From: JAFDWI01 sp964544305
GTDB lineage: Bacteria; Actinomycetota; Acidimicrobiia; Acidimicrobiales; Iamiaceae
Length of the DNA stretch: 29,748 nt
Assembly (NCBI GenBank): GCA_964544305.1
Contig: CAZJAZ010000035.1
Coordinates: 1-29,748, forward strand
Reading direction: 5' to 3'
The translations under genes were made by a program, and so were the position numbers. Shown here in pieces: positions 15,052 to 23,382 of this stretch. Positions within the stretch are counted from its first letter, which is position 1, and each line of letters starts with the position of its first letter. A model generated the notes under the pieces. That model was not told the origin of the DNA and ran no database searches. It was given only the letters and a program-made list of their open reading frames with translations.

Positions 15052-15909
15052 GTGACCCATATTTCGACACTCTTTGGTGACTGCCCGACGCTTTCTTTCG
15101 AGTTTTTCCCGCCAAAAACCGAAGCGGGTCTTGACAAATTGCACGACACCGTTGACGTGTTGGCCCGCTATCAACCCCATTTTGTATCGCTGACGTATGG
15201 AGCGGGTGGTTCAACGCGTGACACGACTCGGGACCTCGTGATCGAGATGGACGGCCGACTGCCTTTTCCCGCCATGCCGCATCTCACGTGTGTGGGACAG
15301 TCGAAAGCCGAGCTGCGCGCGTTGTTGGAGTCCTATCGGGATGCGGGGATCCACAATGTTCTGGCGTTGGCTGGTGATCCCCCCGCAGATGGTTCGCCCG
15401 ACACGGGCGATTTTCGCTATGCGACGGAACTCATTGAACTCATCCGAGATGTTGGCGAGTTCTGCGTTGGTGTGGCGGCGTTTCCTGAGGTCCATCCGCG
15501 ATCTTCTGACCGACAGACCGACCGTCGCTACCTTGCTGACAAAATCGCCCTCGCCGATTTTGTGTTGACCCAGTTCTTCATGGAAACCGAACATTTCTTT
15601 CGGCTTTGTGATGAGCTGTGCGCGCTGGGTGTTGACAAGCCAGTTGTGCCTGGAGTGATGCCGTTTATCAATGTTGCGGGGCTTCGGCGCATGGCAGCAA
15701 TGAATAACACGCACATCCCCGATGATCTCAGTCGGCGTTTGGTTGAAGTCGAAGGTGATGCCGAGGCGACGCGCAAGCTCGGAGTCGAGCATGCTGCCGC
15801 GCAGATCATCGAGTTACGTGACGGTGGTGTGGCTGGGTTGCATCTTTATTCGATGAACCGGACCGATTCGATCGGTGACCTCGACGCGCTCGTTGGACTC
15901 ACCATATAG
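15052..15909 (+). CDS. metF: 5,10-methylenetetrahydrofolate reductase
   Basis: A 285-residue TIM-barrel flavoprotein that reduces methylene-THF to methyl-THF for methionine synthesis. It starts with the family hallmark LSFEFFPPKTEAGLDKL, where the Glu is the catalytic residue, and continues with FVSLTYGAGGSTRD, HLTCVGQSKAEL, VLALAGDPP and ADFVLTQFFMETEHFF. The last part, VPGVMPFINVAGLRRM, forms the closing strands. GTG 15052 has AAAGGG 9 nt upstream and overlaps none of folD; the longer open frame from 14992 lies over folD. It converges on the FAD oxidase with a 12-nt gap and no visible terminator. Confidence 0.95.
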   Translation: MTHISTLFGDCPTLSFEFFPPKTEAGLDKLHDTVDVLARYQPHFVSLTYGAGGSTRDTTRDLVIEMDGRLPFPAMPHLTCVGQSKAELRALLESYRDAGIHNVLALAGDPPADGSPDTGDFRYATELIELIRDVGEFCVGVAAFPEVHPRSSDRQTDRRYLADKIALADFVLTQFFMETEHFFRLCDELCALGVDKPVVPGVMPFINVAGLRRMAAMNNTHIPDDLSRRLVEVEGDAEATRKLGVEHAAAQIIELRDGGVAGLHLYSMNRTDSIGDLDALVGLTI

Positions 15910-15921
15910 AAATCGGTCAGG

Positions 15922-17523
15922 CTAGCGGCGCGGGTCGATGAGAACACCAGGATTCAGAATCCCAGAGGGATCGAGTTCGGCCTTCACCGCGCGTAGAGCG
16001 TCAGCGAAGCGGTTCGGGCGTTGGTGGTCGTAGCCGGGTCGATGATCCCTGCCCACCGCATGATGGTGGGTCACCGTTGCGCGATGTGCGGTGAGAATTT
16101 CCATTGCAGCGGTCTTGATCTCATCCCACATGGCAACCTCTGAGCCACGGCGAGCAGCCGCGATCACGGTGAAGTATGGGGCGGCACCATCGGGGTACAC
16201 ATGGGTGAGTCGGCAATTGATCAGCCCGGGCGCGCCGGTCACCGACTCGATGACCGCTGCCAGATCTCGGCGAACCGCAACGTAGAAGTCGTCAAGTTTG
16301 TCCCAGGTGATTGCGGTTTCAAAGGTTTCTGAAATCACGCTCATCCTGGCCATCGCGTCGCGCACGTAGGGCATGCGCAGAAACGCGGAGCGCCAAGATT
16401 GTGCGGCATCGTCGGTGGCCGAACTGTTCGCAGCCGAAGCAGCATCGTCGTTGTTGCTTGGTTGTCCTCCATTGTCACAAGCGATCGCAACAAGGTGGGC
16501 AAGTGCCGCATCAACCGGGTGATGTGCGGACTCTTCGCCAAACACCAACACCCAACGCCCGTTGGTGTCGGCGCCAGACAGTCCTGCTTCGCCGGGGTCG
16601 AGGAGTCGACAGTTCGCGGGTGTTGCTCCGGACTGCACGATGGCGCGGGTCGCACGGAAAGCTTGCGTCGCATTGTCAAACGTGACCGAAGCGGAGCGCT
16701 TGAACGTGGGGCGGTCTTGCACACGCATCCAGGCCTGTGTGATAACCCCAAAAATTCCTTCAGAACCCAGCATCATGCGGTCCGGCGACGGGCCTGCTCC
16801 TGACCCGGGGAGTCGCCACGATTCCATCGTGCCACTCGGGGTGACGACCCGCATTGCTTCAACGAAATCGTCAATATGGGTTCGGTTCGTGGCGTAATGA
16901 CCGCCCGAGCGGGTTGCGAGCCAGCCTCCCAACGTCGAGAATTCGAAGCTTTGTGGATAGTGGCGCAGCGTGAGATTGTGCGGTCGGAGAGCGGCTTCGA
17001 GTGCTGGTCCGGTGATCCCTGCCTGGAATTGGGCGGCGCGACTGATCAGATCAATTTCAATAAGCCGATCAAAATGTGTCAAGTCCATCACGACCACACC
17101 GCTGTGGTTGTGGCCGTCGTATTCAGTTCCACCCACCACGGATGATCCGGCGCCATAGGGGATGACCGCCGCGTCGGTGCTCGTCGCCCAGTCGAAAATG
17201 GCGAGTATGTCCGCTTCATTTGTTGGGTAGGCCACGTGGTCAGGAACGGAGTCCATCTGCCCTGAAAGTGCCCGGACGACATCTCGGTACGACTTGCCAT
17301 ACGTGTGGCTTGCGCGCGTCTGCGGCTCCGAGGACATGATCGATCCGAGCGTGTCTGGCACAGTAAGGCGAGGCGGACGTAGCCCCAGGTCTTCGATGCG
17401 TGGTGGCTTGACCGGTTTGTCCGGTGTGCCTGGAATGAGCTTGCCGTAGCGCACGCATGCGCTTTCGCTGAGGGCCTCGTCTGCCCAACCCCATCCCCAC
17501 CAAGAACGCTGTCGTGTTGACAT
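15922..17523 (-). CDS. FAD-linked oxidase, alkylglycerone-phosphate-synthase-like
   Basis: A 533-residue flavoprotein of the FAD-binding-4 / vanillyl-alcohol oxidase superfamily. It opens with RQRSWWGWGWADEAL, as in AGPS-like proteins. The FAD-binding loop is AAVIPYGAGSSVVGGTEYD, the substrate region includes STLGGWLATRSGGHYATN, and near the C-terminus is THHHAVGRDHRPGY, matching the His-rich AGPS active-site motif. AGPS makes the ether bond of plasmalogens, but bacterial members may oxidise lactate-like acids, so the reaction stays open. A low-complexity insert of Asn, Asp and Ala sits near residue 380. ATG 17523 is 8 nt after the -10-like TACAAT, suggesting a leaderless message. It is divergent from the MDR gene. 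Confidence 0.88.
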   Translation of the reverse strand: MSTRQRSWWGWGWADEALSESACVRYGKLIPGTPDKPVKPPRIEDLGLRPPRLTVPDTLGSIMSSEPQTRASHTYGKSYRDVVRALSGQMDSVPDHVAYPTNEADILAIFDWATSTDAAVIPYGAGSSVVGGTEYDGHNHSGVVVMDLTHFDRLIEIDLISRAAQFQAGITGPALEAALRPHNLTLRHYPQSFEFSTLGGWLATRSGGHYATNRTHIDDFVEAMRVVTPSGTMESWRLPGSGAGPSPDRMMLGSEGIFGVITQAWMRVQDRPTFKRSASVTFDNATQAFRATRAIVQSGATPANCRLLDPGEAGLSGADTNGRWVLVFGEESAHHPVDAALAHLVAIACDNGGQPSNNDDAASAANSSATDDAAQSWRSAFLRMPYVRDAMARMSVISETFETAITWDKLDDFYVAVRRDLAAVIESVTGAPGLINCRLTHVYPDGAAPYFTVIAAARRGSEVAMWDEIKTAAMEILTAHRATVTHHHAVGRDHRPGYDHQRPNRFADALRAVKAELDPSGILNPGVLIDPRR

Positions 17524-17635
17524 TGCGATCCATTGTACGAACTTCAGGGCATAAGGTCGTCCAACGCGAATCCATGTCGATGCATGAAGCGAGCACGTGG
17601 CAGGATCAAACGTGAGAGCACTACGAGGAGCACCT

Positions 17636-18634
17636 ATGCGAGTTGTCGAATGTCGTGAGATCGGCCCGCTTGAAGGGCTTGTCATTGTTGAGCGTGACGA
17701 CCCAATTCCCGGGCCATCGATGGTCGTTATCGATGTGGAAGCGGCCGGTGTCAATTATGTGGACGCGCTGTTCGTACAGGGCCGCTATCAGATCAGACCG
17801 CCGGTGCCTTTTGTTCCCGGGAGTGAGATTGCCGGAACCATTTCCGCGGTGGGCGAAGGCGTCGATGCGACCTTGGTTGGCCAACGCGTGGTGGCAATGT
17901 GCGGTCTGGGTGGGTTCGCACAAAAGGTTGCGGTGCCCGCTGCAAGTGCCGTGCCGATCCCCGACAATTTGGATGCGCCGAGTGCCGCGGCCTTTATTCA
18001 GAGTTACTGTACGGCGCGCTTTGCGCTTGCGAATCGGGCCGGGTTGCGTGCGGGGGAGACTGTCCTTGTGTTTGGCGCGGGCGGCGGTGTTGGCCAAGCA
18101 ACGATCGCGGTGGCTGTTGCGGCGGGCGCTCGCGTGGCAGCGGTCGCTTCGACTCGCGAGAAGCGTGATGCAGCAATGGCAGCGGGAGCCGAGGTCGCAT
18201 ACGATTCGGCCGAGGATGCAACCAGTTTGGTGCATGGCGTGCGGGCCTGGTCCCAAGGCGGTGTTGCGGTGGCGGTCGACCCTGTGGGTGGTGATGCGAC
18301 GATCACCGCGCTTCGTAGTTTGGGCTTGCTCGGACGATTGTTGGTGATTGGTTTTCCAGCCGGGATCCCAAACCTCCCTGCGAACCAGATCTTGTTGCGA
18401 AATCGTTCGGTGCTCGGGGTCGACTGGGGCGCCTGGTCAATGAACGATGCGTCTGGCCAACGGGCATTACTGGACGGGCTCCTCGGAGATGTTGACGCGG
18501 GCGTGTTGACGCCGGCTGCACCCGAAAGGCGGTCACTTGATGGGGTTGTCGGCGCGTTGAAGGATCTCGTTGAGCGTCGGGTTACCGGAAAGCTTGTGCT
18601 CATCCCTCACTCCGAAAGGAACTCCGAAATTTGA
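17636..18634 (+). CDS. Quinone-reductase-like NADPH-dependent oxidoreductase (MDR superfamily)
   Basis: A 332-residue zinc-independent medium-chain reductase. The N-terminal GroES-like domain has AAGVNYVDALFVQGRY and PFVPGSEIAGTISAVGEGV. The Rossmann domain has VFGAGGGVGQATIAVAVAAG, the NADPH-binding glycine motif, and later VDPVGGDATITALRSLG. Such enzymes reduce quinones, enones or acyl groups; the substrate is unknown. ATG 17636 has GAGGAG 6 nt upstream. The stop codon (18632-18634) and the preceding SERNSEI lie inside the left arm of the large hairpin at 18622, so terminator and coding sequence overlap. Confidence 0.92.
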   Translation: MRVVECREIGPLEGLVIVERDDPIPGPSMVVIDVEAAGVNYVDALFVQGRYQIRPPVPFVPGSEIAGTISAVGEGVDATLVGQRVVAMCGLGGFAQKVAVPAASAVPIPDNLDAPSAAAFIQSYCTARFALANRAGLRAGETVLVFGAGGGVGQATIAVAVAAGARVAAVASTREKRDAAMAAGAEVAYDSAEDATSLVHGVRAWSQGGVAVAVDPVGGDATITALRSLGLLGRLLVIGFPAGIPNLPANQILLRNRSVLGVDWGAWSMNDASGQRALLDGLLGDVDAGVLTPAAPERRSLDGVVGALKDLVERRVTGKLVLIPHSERNSEI

Positions 18635-18678
18635 CGCGTTCTGGCCTCTCTGAGGCCAGAACGCGTCAAATTTCGGAG
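18622..18678. terminator. 27-bp perfect hairpin with a 3-nt loop
   Basis: The arm 18622-18648 is the exact reverse complement of 18652-18678, with TCT as the loop. It overlaps the last codons of the MDR gene and lies between two converging genes, so it probably ends transcription in both directions. There is no T-tract on either side. Confidence 0.7.
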
Positions 18679-18719
18679 AGTTCTAAGAGGACTTCCTTTC
18701 GGAACTCCTCTTAGAACTC
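18678..18719. terminator. Second hairpin, overlapping the end of the Eis-like gene
   Basis: GAGTTCTAAGAGGA (18678-18691) pairs with TCCTCTTAGAACTC (18706-18719). After one C/C mismatch, TTCC pairs with GGAA around a TTTC loop. The stop codon of the minus-strand acetyltransferase (18711-18713) is inside the right arm. Also, 18611-18621 is an exact complement of 18693-18703, so a competing larger fold exists. Confidence 0.65.
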
Positions 18720-19979
18720 GATGGGCCACCACGGTCGTGCGGGCACCGTGAACAAAGCGTCGGCGAGGTCAATCGAATTCGTAGTTCCAGTCAATCGACC
18801 GGCTTGGGCAAGAGTGGTCGCGTTGACCGTCCCAAACGTGAGCGACGCGAGGTCCGCCGTGTCAAGGGTCAGGTTGCATGGTTCGTCATCGGCCTCGTCG
18901 AGCCGAACGCACGTGCCAAGCCAGCCCCGACCCTTTGATGTGATCCGGAAGCGGCCGCCACAGTCGGGATGGAATCGATCGTGCACGTCAATGACAAGGG
19001 TCCCACGTGCCGCGTAGGTGCGGCGGGAAAGGGCGGTGGGGATATCGAGAAGTCGTGCCCACATCATGTCGGTGTGCGCGAGGGTGCGAAGTTGGCGAGG
19101 CTCAATGAGGCGCCATTTGATTGCCGGATCGGGTGGGCCACACTCCCAGACGACTTCGGTCGCAAGGTCAATGTTCGCCACAAAAGACCACAATGCGGCC
19201 TCAACGTCTGGGGTCTCGCCGACGAGGTGCTCGATGTGCACGGTGTTCGCAGCGAGCCGGTCTGAACGACTTTCGTGGTGTATGCGCCAGGTCACGTAGC
19301 CGTCGGGGGTGCCCGTCGTGTCGCAGTGGACTACGCCACGCAATGGCGACTTGTCACGGCGAAAATGCTCGGGGTCGGCTTTGATTTGTTCCCACATGCC
19401 AGCGGTGAGCGACAGCCAGCCGGTGCGGCGGGTTCGCTCCGTCTCAAAGAGTGCCTGCATCTCGGTGACATCGTCGTGTGGATCGACCAATACGAAGCTG
19501 CCGTTCTCGTCAAGGGGTGGATCGAAGCGCACCGTGTTGGCGGCAATTGAAAGGTGCGCCACGTCGGTGATCGTGCCGTAGCCAAAACGTCGATAGATCG
19601 TTGACTCAGAAGCGGTCAGTACGGCGATAGCTTCGTTGCGTTGGGTGGCGTCACGATGGAGTCGCTTCATTAGTTCGGTGAGAATGCCGCGGCGACGATG
19701 CGTTGGGGCGACGCCGATCATCGAGATCGCAGCGGCACCGACTTGCTGGCCGCCTGGCAAGGTCGTCTCAACGCTGTACGCACCCGAACTCCCAACCCAC
19801 GTGGCGCCGTCGAGCGCCCCGTGGCTACGGTCAATCTCGTTGGAAAGGACCTCGTGGGCCGCTTCTTCGCTCGTCGCATCCGACCCGTAGCTGCGGATCG
19901 AAACTTGCAAAAATTCGTGGAGCTCGTCTGGGTTGGGCTGGCGAAACTCAAGGTCGGTTTGCGGTTGGCGGCCGGGCAT
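18711..19979 (-). CDS. Eis-family GNAT acetyltransferase
   Basis: A 422-residue protein with the layout of mycobacterial Eis: an N-terminal GNAT domain, a second GNAT-like domain and a C-terminal sterol-carrier-like domain. The acetyl-CoA site is visible as SMIGVAPTHRRRGILTELM (V-x-P-x-x-R-R-x-G-I), followed by ASESTIYRRFGYG. It ends in PWWPIEF; in Eis the C-terminal carboxylate of a final Phe acts as general base, so this ending is consistent with activity. Eis proteins acetylate many amines, including aminoglycosides and polyamines; the natural substrate here is unknown. ATG 19979 lacks a clear Shine-Dalgarno. The gene is divergent from the amidohydrolase, 106 bp away. Confidence 0.88.
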   Translation of the reverse strand: MPGRQPQTDLEFRQPNPDELHEFLQVSIRSYGSDATSEEAAHEVLSNEIDRSHGALDGATWVGSSGAYSVETTLPGGQQVGAAAISMIGVAPTHRRRGILTELMKRLHRDATQRNEAIAVLTASESTIYRRFGYGTITDVAHLSIAANTVRFDPPLDENGSFVLVDPHDDVTEMQALFETERTRRTGWLSLTAGMWEQIKADPEHFRRDKSPLRGVVHCDTTGTPDGYVTWRIHHESRSDRLAANTVHIEHLVGETPDVEAALWSFVANIDLATEVVWECGPPDPAIKWRLIEPRQLRTLAHTDMMWARLLDIPTALSRRTYAARGTLVIDVHDRFHPDCGGRFRITSKGRGWLGTCVRLDEADDEPCNLTLDTADLASLTFGTVNATTLAQAGRLTGTTNSIDLADALFTVPARPWWPIEF

Positions 19980-20021
19980 GCTGCCAAGTTTCGCACATGA
20001 AAAGTTTTGACGAGCTCAACT

Positions 20022-20040
20022 ATCTGACGACCCGTCAGAT
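20022..20040. promoter_or_regulatory. 19-bp operator-like dyad before the amidohydrolase gene
   Basis: ATCTGACGACCCGTCAGAT has perfect 8-bp arms with a 3-bp centre. It lies between the two divergent genes, 45 nt before the amidohydrolase ATG. TGACG-type dyads are typical of TetR-family repressors of catabolic genes. No TetR gene is in the window, so the regulator must be encoded elsewhere. Confidence 0.6.
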
Positions 20041-20085
20041 TCGATACGCTGGAGAATCCGACGTCACCCCCGGAGGCATCCAATC

Positions 20086-21831
20086 ATGCTTGACCACTTG
20101 ATCACCGGCGGCACCATCATCGATGGGACCGGCAGCCAAGGCTATGTAGGCGATCTTGGCATCAAAGATGGTCGGATCGTCGCGCTCGGCCCGGTTGGCT
20201 CAATTACCGAAGAGGCGAACGAGACTTTCGACGCAACCGGCCTAATGGTGTGCCCGGGATTTGTCGACCCGCACACGCACTATGACGCGCAACTCCACTG
20301 GGATCCGTTCGCAACGCCATCCAATGTGCACGGGGTCACGTCAATGGTGGCGGGCAACTGTGGCTTTACGCTTGCCCCACTGCGCGCACAAGACGCCGAC
20401 TACACCAGGCGGATGATGGCCAAAGTTGAAGGGATGGCGCTCGCCGCTCTTGAAAACGGTGTCGACTGGAACTGGGAAACGTTCGCTGAATACCTTGACC
20501 GCCTCGACGGCAAGATCGCAATCAACACCGGTTTCATGGTGGGCCATTGTGCGCTCCGCCGTTATGTGATGGGGGTTGATGCCACCGCGGGTGAAGCAAC
20601 CTCCGAACAGATCGACGCGATGGTTGGCGAACTGCGCACCGCTATCGAAGCGGGCGGTCTTGGTTTCTCAACGACGTTGTCGTCGACGCATTCAGATGGT
20701 GACGGGGTGCCCGTCGCGTCCCGTCATGCTTCGGTTGACGAACTCGTTGCGCTCTCAGCCGAAACCGGCCGTCATGAAGGCACGAGTTTGGAAGGTGCGT
20801 TCACCGGCGGGTTGGATCAATTCTTCGACGAAGAGATTGACATCATCACCAAGATGACGTCGGCTGCGCAACGCACGTTGAACTGGAACGTGTTGACCGT
20901 CGATTCTTCGGTGCCTGCCCGGGTCCCTCGTCAGCTTGGTGCGGCCGAAACGGTTGCGGCAGCGGGCGGTCGTGTCATTGCATTGACGATGCCGGTGCTT
21001 GTTCCCATGAACATGAATTTTGCGACGTTCTGTTCGTTCAATTTGATGCCCGGGTGGGGTGAGATCTTGGGACTGCCGATACCTGAGCGCATTGCCAAAC
21101 TGTCTGATCCTGATGTGCGTGCTGGCATGGTTGAGCGCTCGCACTCGGAAGAAGCGGGTGTGTTCCGACGTCTGGCCGACTGGGACAACTACGTGATTGG
21201 CGATACCTACTCTGCGGCGAACGAAGGGCTCACCGGGAAGCGGGCATCTGAATTGGCTGCCGATTGGGGAACCGATTCGTTCAGTGCGCTCGTGCGAGTT
21301 GCGATCAACGATGATTTGAAAACGATTCTGTGGCCGGGAGCCCCCGACAACGACCCCGAATCGTGGCAGATGCGAACCGAAGTTTGGGCTGACGACCGAG
21401 CCATGATCGGTGGCTCGGATGCGGGCGCGCATCTCGATCGGATGAGCGGTGCCCCCTACACAACCCGCTTCTTAGGTGACATGTTGCGAGGGCGCAAGCT
21501 GGTGAACATTGAGCGCGCGGTGCAACTCATTACCGACGATCCGGCACGCCTTTTTGGTCTCGTGGATCGTGGGCGGCTCGCCGAGGGCTTTCACGCTGAC
21601 GTTGTGGTGTTTGACCCGGAAACAGTCGGGGCAGGTACAGCGCGTCTCGTGCACGATTTGCCGGGTGATTCGCCCCGTTTGTTTGCGGAAGCCAACGGCG
21701 TGACCCGAGTGTTCGTGAATGGTGTGGTGACCGTGACTGATTCACAGGCAACCGGTGCAACCCCAGGCAAAGTGTTGCGCAGCGGCACCGACACCGCAGA
21801 CACCGCAATCAGCGAGGCGCAAGCAAGCTGA
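20086..21831 (+). CDS. N-acyl-D-amino-acid deacylase-like amidohydrolase
   Basis: A 581-residue metal-dependent hydrolase of the D-aminoacylase branch of the amidohydrolase superfamily. It has the opening strand LDHLITGGTIIDGTGSQGYV, the metal-binding PGFVDPHTHYDAQLHWDP (H63, H65), GVTSMVAGNCGFTLAPL, and late in the chain GGSDAGAHLDRMSG, with the conserved Asp. Family members release amino acids from N-acyl-D-amino acids, but many homologues are of unproven substrate. GGAGG lies 9 nt before ATG 20086. The upstream dyad suggests control by a repressor, and a 48-bp perfect palindrome follows the stop. Confidence 0.9.
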   Translation: MLDHLITGGTIIDGTGSQGYVGDLGIKDGRIVALGPVGSITEEANETFDATGLMVCPGFVDPHTHYDAQLHWDPFATPSNVHGVTSMVAGNCGFTLAPLRAQDADYTRRMMAKVEGMALAALENGVDWNWETFAEYLDRLDGKIAINTGFMVGHCALRRYVMGVDATAGEATSEQIDAMVGELRTAIEAGGLGFSTTLSSTHSDGDGVPVASRHASVDELVALSAETGRHEGTSLEGAFTGGLDQFFDEEIDIITKMTSAAQRTLNWNVLTVDSSVPARVPRQLGAAETVAAAGGRVIALTMPVLVPMNMNFATFCSFNLMPGWGEILGLPIPERIAKLSDPDVRAGMVERSHSEEAGVFRRLADWDNYVIGDTYSAANEGLTGKRASELAADWGTDSFSALVRVAINDDLKTILWPGAPDNDPESWQMRTEVWADDRAMIGGSDAGAHLDRMSGAPYTTRFLGDMLRGRKLVNIERAVQLITDDPARLFGLVDRGRLAEGFHADVVVFDPETVGAGTARLVHDLPGDSPRLFAEANGVTRVFVNGVVTVTDSQATGATPGKVLRSGTDTADTAISEAQAS

Positions 21832-21854
21832 TTGGGCGCTACATCACCTTTCAA

Positions 21855-21902
21855 TTTTGGGTGCGTTTTTGGAACCTGCAGGTTCCAAAAACGCACCCAA
21901 AA
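21855..21902. terminator. 48-bp perfect palindrome after the amidohydrolase gene
   Basis: The 24 bases 21855-21878 are the exact reverse complement of 21879-21902, centred on CTGCAG. The arms start TTTTGGGTGCG and end CGCACCCAAAA, so a transcript in either direction forms a long stem and finishes in A- or U-rich bases. It is a probable bidirectional terminator. Confidence 0.7.
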
Positions 21903-21959
21903 CCCGCAAGACTGTGACCAATTCGGTCGTTGCGGTGTTGCACGGCAAACTTGAGCCCC

Positions 21960-23363
21960 ATGGCCCCTGACGTTGAATTCAAAGGTCCGTTTGCGAACGG
22001 GCTTCCGGATTATGCACGGCACGTGACAAATCCGCCGTTGGAACGTTTTGGTGTGGCCGAGCTGGGCCGTGCTTGCATGGTTTTTGGGGTGATCGTGAGC
22101 GCGGTCGTCATTGCGCTTGGCAAATGGCTTGTTGCCCGTCGTGGGCGCACCTGGCGGGTGGCCGCCGCAGCGGGTGTCGTTGACGGATTTGAACGCCTTG
22201 GGCCGACGTTTGTGAAGATCGGCCAACTGGTTGCGTCATCGCCCGGGCTGGTTCCACAAGAGGTTGCGGACGCGGCGATGCGCATGTTGGATGATGTGCG
22301 ATCGGTTCCGTTTTCACAGGTTCGCCAAGTGATTCTTGATGATCTTGGGAAGGCTCCCGAAGCGATCTTTGCGTCGATTGATCCCAATCCGTTGTCTGCC
22401 GCGTCAATTGCGCAAGTTCATGCGGTGACGCTGCCCAACGGCAATGAGGCGGTGATCAAGGTGCAGCGGCCTGGTATTGCGCGCACCATGTTCGCGGATT
22501 TGCGTATCCAATATCTGGTTGCCCGAAAAGTGTTGGCACGTACGAAAGCAGCCAAGCAGCTTGATTTTGTGGAGATGATCCGTGACGCCTATGAGATCGC
22601 GTGCCAGGAACTGAATGCGGGTCTTGAAGCTGACCGTCAAGATCGCTTTCGGCAACACATCGGTGCGTTCGGTGACAACGCGCAGATCACGGCACCCGAG
22701 GTGTATTGGAACTTTTGTGGTCCTCATGTGATTTGTATGGAGCGCATGTATGGGGTGCCCATGGATCATTTTGACAAACTCGCCAAGCGGGGTGTTGACG
22801 CCGAGATGTTGTTGCGTCGGGGTATCAAGGTGTGGGTTGAGGCGGCGCTTGTCCATGGCCCGTTCCACGGTGATGTTCATGCCGGGAACTTGTGGGTGCT
22901 TGATGATGGGCGTGCCGCGTATCTTGATTTTGGGATTATGGGCGAGCTGTCCCCGCCGTGGCGTCAGACACAAGCGGAGATCATGTTCACGTCGATGATC
23001 GATCAGGATTATCGAAGGGTCGTGCGCGCCTATCAGCGTGTGGGCATGTTGCCCGGTGACATTGATCCAGAGGTTGCTGGCCCGGCCGTGGCAAGCGTCT
23101 TGGAGCCTATTTTGTCGCAGCCGGTGGGGACGGTCAGTTTGGGTGACACGTTGCAAGCCAACATGGCGATGGCGGAGCAGTTTGGTGGGAAAGTTCCTCG
23201 CGAACTGTCGCTGGTTGCCAAGCAGTTGATGTATTTCGAGCGGTATGCGAAAGCACTGGCACCTGATTATGTGTTGGCGCGTGATTTGTTTTTGCTTACG
23301 AATGTGTACCCCGACGAGGTTGCGAAAGCAGCCGCTGACCGTGGAGTGATCTTGCCCGATTGA
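21960..23363 (+). CDS. ABC1/UbiB-family atypical kinase
   Basis: A 467-residue member of the ABC1/ADCK/UbiB family, atypical protein-kinase-like ATPases tied to quinone and lipid metabolism at the membrane. The family hallmark KxGQ is K86-Q89 in TFVKIGQLVASSPGLVP. Then come AASIAQVHAV (147-156, replacing the Gly-rich loop), the ATP-binding Lys in AVIKVQRPG (K167), HGDVHAGNLWVLDDG (303-317, catalytic) and DFG (323-325). A hydrophobic helix at about 41-57 probably anchors it. ATG 21960 was chosen as the first ATG after the palindrome that gives the family start; its ribosome binding site is weak, and the frame is open from 21930. Confidence 0.92.
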   Translation: MAPDVEFKGPFANGLPDYARHVTNPPLERFGVAELGRACMVFGVIVSAVVIALGKWLVARRGRTWRVAAAAGVVDGFERLGPTFVKIGQLVASSPGLVPQEVADAAMRMLDDVRSVPFSQVRQVILDDLGKAPEAIFASIDPNPLSAASIAQVHAVTLPNGNEAVIKVQRPGIARTMFADLRIQYLVARKVLARTKAAKQLDFVEMIRDAYEIACQELNAGLEADRQDRFRQHIGAFGDNAQITAPEVYWNFCGPHVICMERMYGVPMDHFDKLAKRGVDAEMLLRRGIKVWVEAALVHGPFHGDVHAGNLWVLDDGRAAYLDFGIMGELSPPWRQTQAEIMFTSMIDQDYRRVVRAYQRVGMLPGDIDPEVAGPAVASVLEPILSQPVGTVSLGDTLQANMAMAEQFGGKVPRELSLVAKQLMYFERYAKALAPDYVLARDLFLLTNVYPDEVAKAAADRGVILPD

Positions 23364-23382
23364 TTTGGGTAGTCTCACCCAC

